51,960 bases of DNA from contig NVXP01000009.1 in the NCBI GenBank assembly GCA_002733985.1, positions 14,022 through 65,981 on the forward strand, written 5' to 3'. This document shows positions 48,234 to 51,960 of the stretch, in pieces; the stretch's first letter is position 1, and each line of letters starts with the position of its first letter. The translations under genes were made by a program, and so were the position numbers. Source of the stretch: Fluviicola sp. Lineage in GTDB: Bacteria > Bacteroidota > Bacteroidia > Flavobacteriales_D > Crocinitomicaceae. Below the pieces are notes generated by a model that was given only the letters and a program-made list of their open reading frames with translations, was not told where the DNA came from and made no database searches.

Positions 48234-51200
48234 ATGCTTCAAAAAATCAGAAACCACTTTATCACGAAATGGATAGCGATTGGATTCATTCCAAGTTTTC
48301 TATTACCAATAGCATCTTACGCTTCTATTTCAAAAATGGATGCGCCCAATAGGAAATGTTATACCTCTATCAGCGTGGAAACTGAGGAAAAGAAGGATGA
48401 CATTTACCACATAGATGCAAGCGAGAAAAACACGCTTAAAACTGATTTGAGTGATGTTGAAACAATTGATGCTGTTTCAGGAGTGGGTGGTCCTTCAGAT
48501 GGTAATTACGGAGGTGCTGCAGCAAGTGGTGAATTCGTCGATCTGTCAACAGGAGATTTTAGCTATTCAATTCCATTGCTAGATGTGGGAGGGTATCCAA
48601 TAACGCTGAGTTATGATGCAAATGTTACGATGGATCAACAAGCCTCGATGGTCGGTTTGGGTTGGAGCCTCAGTACTGGAGCAATTAATCGCGTTGTTCG
48701 TGGTATACCAGATGACTTCAATGGTGATCCAATCACAACTACAATGAACCTGAGACCGCAGTTGAGCATTACGAACAATTTTTCACTTAATGCAGAATTT
48801 GTTGGTCTTGATCTAATCGGGGACGTTGATTTTGAAGTTGGGGCAGGCATCGATGTCGGATATACATTCAGTAATTACACTGGAAATGAAAGTTCCATTG
48901 GTGGATCTGGTTCTTTTGGTATTGGGAAAAACTTAACGGGTGCAGGTCCTAGTGCTTTTTTGAATGGAGGGCTGAATTCTTCTTCGAGATCTGGTTTGTC
49001 AACTAACGTTGGTGTTTCAATAGCATTAGGTAAACAGTTTTCTTCATCACTCGGCTTGAATAAAAACAGCCTTCATGGATCGAGCCTAAGCACAAGTTTT
49101 GGTTATAGTGCAGGCAATTCTTTTGGGAACATGGGACTTTCCTTAAATGGAACGTTCTCTTTAGGGATGCAATCATATACACCTACTGCTTCCTTCGAAT
49201 TCAACAATAAATCTTGGACATTGGAAACAGCAGTTGGTTATGAACTTCCATTAACTGCTTTACATGGAGGATATTCACGAACAAAATCAACAGTTTGTCT
49301 AAAAGAACGGGTTAAAACTCAACCTGCTTTTGGATATATGAATCAACAGAACGGATATGCATCTAATGCAATTCAAGATTTCAATATCAATTTAGGAGAA
49401 GTTCACGAGAATGTAAGTGGTTTGAATACACCAATTCCCACGAATGACTATTTCATTGTTTCAGGTGCTGGGATGTTTAGAGCAATTAGAAATGATGCCG
49501 GATATGTGAAGAATCCAACAACAAAAAGTGATGGAGATGCGGTTGCGATTGGAGCTGATTTTGCTATTGGTGTCATCCCATATTTCCCATTTACAACTTT
49601 CGAAGTTGGCGTTAACGTCAACTACAATTGGAACAACACTACGTCTGGAAATTGGGTGGACAATAATCCTTTATCTGGTGGGGTGTCTCCAGATTTTGCC
49701 TTTTCAAATAATCTGCCTTTTGGATCTGCTGAGGACAAAGGTAAATACGAAGAAGTAGTTTTTCAGAAAGTCAATAATCGTGGTTCTTCTTCAGATGATC
49801 GTTACGAGGGGATGAGGGGAGAGAAACCACTGAGACAAGAAATTGCAAGGGAGGGTGGTGAGATTGTTGGAAAGAGTTCCATGACTTCAGATAACGGAGA
49901 TCCATTGTACTATCCGCTCGCCAATTCTTACTATCAAGCTGAGCGCAGAAATCAAAACGAAGTCTTAATCAATGAATCAAATCGAGAATTGCTATTGGCA
50001 GATAAAGACAAAATGAGAAGCTACATAATCAACAGCTTTAACTATGTAAATGGAGATTACACCGGTGCAACTGATATCACAAGAACAGACGAGCTTAAAT
50101 ACCCAGGTCATCACATAGGTCAATTGACATTAATTGGTACTGGTGGGTTTAAACAAGTGTATGGAATTCCAGTTATGAACGAAACCGATCAAGTAAGTTT
50201 TAATATATCTCAAATTAATAACTACACAGATGCTGATGTTCCAATTACGCCAGTAATTGGTGCAGATGGATTGGTGTCTTTCAAACCTGGGCAAGACAAT
50301 TCATTAGATAATTTACGTGGAGATAATAATTTCTTCATGAAAAATCATGTTCCATCACACGCAACTTCTTACTTGTTAACGCAGCAATTATCAGATAACT
50401 ACGTGGATTTAACTGATAACGGTCCAACTCCTGATGATTATGGATCATACACGAAAATAAACTATGGATTTGAAGGTCAAGGTCAATGGCGTTTCCCGTT
50501 TGAACTTGGTCAAGCGACATACAATGAAGGGTTTAAGTCCAACACGCTTGATGACATAGGAAGCTATGCTTATGGAAGGCGTGACGATTGGTTAATTCAC
50601 TCCATTGAGACAAAAAACTATATCGCAGAGTTCAGCTATTCAGTTAGAAATGATGCCTATAGTGTGTCTGGTGAAGATGGTGGTGTAGGCACGCCTACTA
50701 AAAGACTAGACGAAATCCGTTTGTACAGTCGTCAAGGAAAAGAGCAAGGAGAAAACCCACTTAAAACAGTTCATTTTGGTTACACGTATGATCTATGTCT
50801 TGGTACTCCAGATAATCCAAGTGGTGGAGGGAAATTAACCTTGAAAACTGTCTATTTCACGGGGCAAGATTCACCAGAAGGTCAATTACATAAATACCTG
50901 TTTGATTATGGGTACAATGCTCCTTATAATCCATCACAAGTCGATAGATGGGGGAATTATCAAACAGGGATTTCGATTAACCATGAGGCATTGAGTTCTT
51001 TGGATAATGGTGAATATCCGTATACAAATCAAACTGTTTCAGCTGCAAACGAAGCAGCTAGAATATGGAAATTGTCATCCATTGATTTACCAACAGGTAG
51101 TAGAATTGAAATTAAATATGAAGCGGATCAGTATGAGTTGATTCAAAATCAAGAAGCAACTCGAATGTTTAAAATTGATGGGTTTTATGCTTCGGAAGAA

Positions 51201-51960
51201 TCAGAGTTAGGAACATTAGTGTACGGTGATTTTTCAGATGCTATTTTTGATCCAGATAACAAAGATCAAGAATACTTTTACATGGTCGTAAACCTTGATG
51301 GAGCGGTTATCGGTGGTACTTATGATGAAGCTCTGAGCGTTTTTGAGAATCACTATTTACCAACTCCACACGGAACAAGTCGTTATTTATATTTCAATAC
51401 TTTACTCAACCTTGCGCCACACAATGATGGAATTTTAGATCCTGATATATACGAGTACATTCAAGGATATGCAGAATTGGTAAACGAAGGATGGCGCCTT
51501 TTGGGAACTCCTGGTGAATGGAATCGGGTAGTGTATCAAGTGAAACCAGCACATTTAAATCAAGGAAAGCCAACTAAAGGAATAACGCATCCTGTAAGTC
51601 GCAAAGCATGGCAAGTGATAAAAGAAGCGATGCCACTTGTACTTTATCCAGAGGATGATTTGTCAACCATTTACGCGAAAGATGGATTGATAAACTGTGA
51701 TGGAGTTGATTTGGAAGATAGTGAATCAGGGCCAGACCTAAGTGATGACTCGAAAAATCATAAGAAAAACATGAAAAGTATTCGTTCCATCTATCACATG
51801 ATGCGAAATACAGGTTTTGCGTCAAGAGCGGTCATTGATCCAAATGGAGATTTGAATACATCTGATTCTAAATGTTGGGTGCGAATGCGTCCAGGGCCTG
51901 TCGCTAAAATTGGAGGAGGTCATAGAGTGAGCGAAATCCGTATGTATGACAATTGGAATG
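48234..51960 (+). CDS. Giant RHS/SpvB-like secreted protein; truncated by the window end (at least 1242 codons)
   Basis: ATG at 48234: MLQKIRNHFITKWIAIGFIPSFLLPIASYASISKMD...; 'GEFVDLSTGDFSYSIPLLDVGGYPITLSYDANVTMDQQASMVGLGWSLSTGAINRVVRGIPDDFNGD'; 'KYLFDYGYNAPYNPSQVDRWGNYQ'; end '...GPVAKIGGGHRVSEIRMYDNWN'. Frame spot-checked open at several positions; absent from the ORF track because no stop lies inside the window. Confidence 0.85.
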   Translation, partial: MLQKIRNHFITKWIAIGFIPSFLLPIASYASISKMDAPNRKCYTSISVETEEKKDDIYHIDASEKNTLKTDLSDVETIDAVSGVGGPSDGNYGGAAASGEFVDLSTGDFSYSIPLLDVGGYPITLSYDANVTMDQQASMVGLGWSLSTGAINRVVRGIPDDFNGDPITTTMNLRPQLSITNNFSLNAEFVGLDLIGDVDFEVGAGIDVGYTFSNYTGNESSIGGSGSFGIGKNLTGAGPSAFLNGGLNSSSRSGLSTNVGVSIALGKQFSSSLGLNKNSLHGSSLSTSFGYSAGNSFGNMGLSLNGTFSLGMQSYTPTASFEFNNKSWTLETAVGYELPLTALHGGYSRTKSTVCLKERVKTQPAFGYMNQQNGYASNAIQDFNINLGEVHENVSGLNTPIPTNDYFIVSGAGMFRAIRNDAGYVKNPTTKSDGDAVAIGADFAIGVIPYFPFTTFEVGVNVNYNWNNTTSGNWVDNNPLSGGVSPDFAFSNNLPFGSAEDKGKYEEVVFQKVNNRGSSSDDRYEGMRGEKPLRQEIAREGGEIVGKSSMTSDNGDPLYYPLANSYYQAERRNQNEVLINESNRELLLADKDKMRSYIINSFNYVNGDYTGATDITRTDELKYPGHHIGQLTLIGTGGFKQVYGIPVMNETDQVSFNISQINNYTDADVPITPVIGADGLVSFKPGQDNSLDNLRGDNNFFMKNHVPSHATSYLLTQQLSDNYVDLTDNGPTPDDYGSYTKINYGFEGQGQWRFPFELGQATYNEGFKSNTLDDIGSYAYGRRDDWLIHSIETKNYIAEFSYSVRNDAYSVSGEDGGVGTPTKRLDEIRLYSRQGKEQGENPLKTVHFGYTYDLCLGTPDNPSGGGKLTLKTVYFTGQDSPEGQLHKYLFDYGYNAPYNPSQVDRWGNYQTGISINHEALSSLDNGEYPYTNQTVSAANEAARIWKLSSIDLPTGSRIEIKYEADQYELIQNQEATRMFKIDGFYASEESELGTLVYGDFSDAIFDPDNKDQEYFYMVVNLDGAVIGGTYDEALSVFENHYLPTPHGTSRYLYFNTLLNLAPHNDGILDPDIYEYIQGYAELVNEGWRLLGTPGEWNRVVYQVKPAHLNQGKPTKGITHPVSRKAWQVIKEAMPLVLYPEDDLSTIYAKDGLINCDGVDLEDSESGPDLSDDSKNHKKNMKSIRSIYHMMRNTGFASRAVIDPNGDLNTSDSKCWVRMRPGPVAKIGGGHRVSEIRMYDNWN

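Noticed and set aside
48152-48352. 66-aa ORF listed near the start of the giant gene
   Set aside because: Different frame from the strongly supported RHS/SpvB-like frame starting at 48234; likely spurious.

Overview
This 52-kb window is AT-rich and gene-dense. It looks like a Bacteroidota chromosome, probably Flavobacteriales and Fluviicola/Crocinitomicaceae-like; that placement is inferred from T9SS C-terminal sorting domains, Bacteroidota-type lipoproteins, LytS/LytTR and HTCS regulators and family content. Most of it is housekeeping: ettA, pepD, mnmA, proC, yidC, pyrG, rpe, an M1 peptidase, KAS III, a universal stress protein, an L,D-transpeptidase, a rhomboid protease and a class IV aminotransferase. 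I saw no rRNA, tRNA, CRISPR array, IS element or intact prophage. The most unusual regions are: (1) three tandem paralogues at about 0.95-3.98 kb, each with a four-cysteine N-terminal domain, an internal hydrophobic segment ending in a conserved lipobox-like 'LFSCE.DE', a hypervariable middle and a T9SS type A C-terminus; (2) a giant RHS/SpvB-like secreted protein that starts near 48234, runs off the window and is absent from the ORF track, with a helically phased TTACAT repeat array upstream and an HTCS hybrid regulator before it; (3) a decayed 3'-end duplication beside the 14.0-14.8 kb gene; (4) a 17-bp inverted repeat combined with 17-bp direct repeats at 8.5-8.6 kb; (5) an unlisted 59-aa ORF with its own terminator at 12.06 kb; (6) an orphan lysozyme-like ORF without a signal peptide at 42.3 kb. 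All family calls were made by eye from translated sequence, with no database searches.
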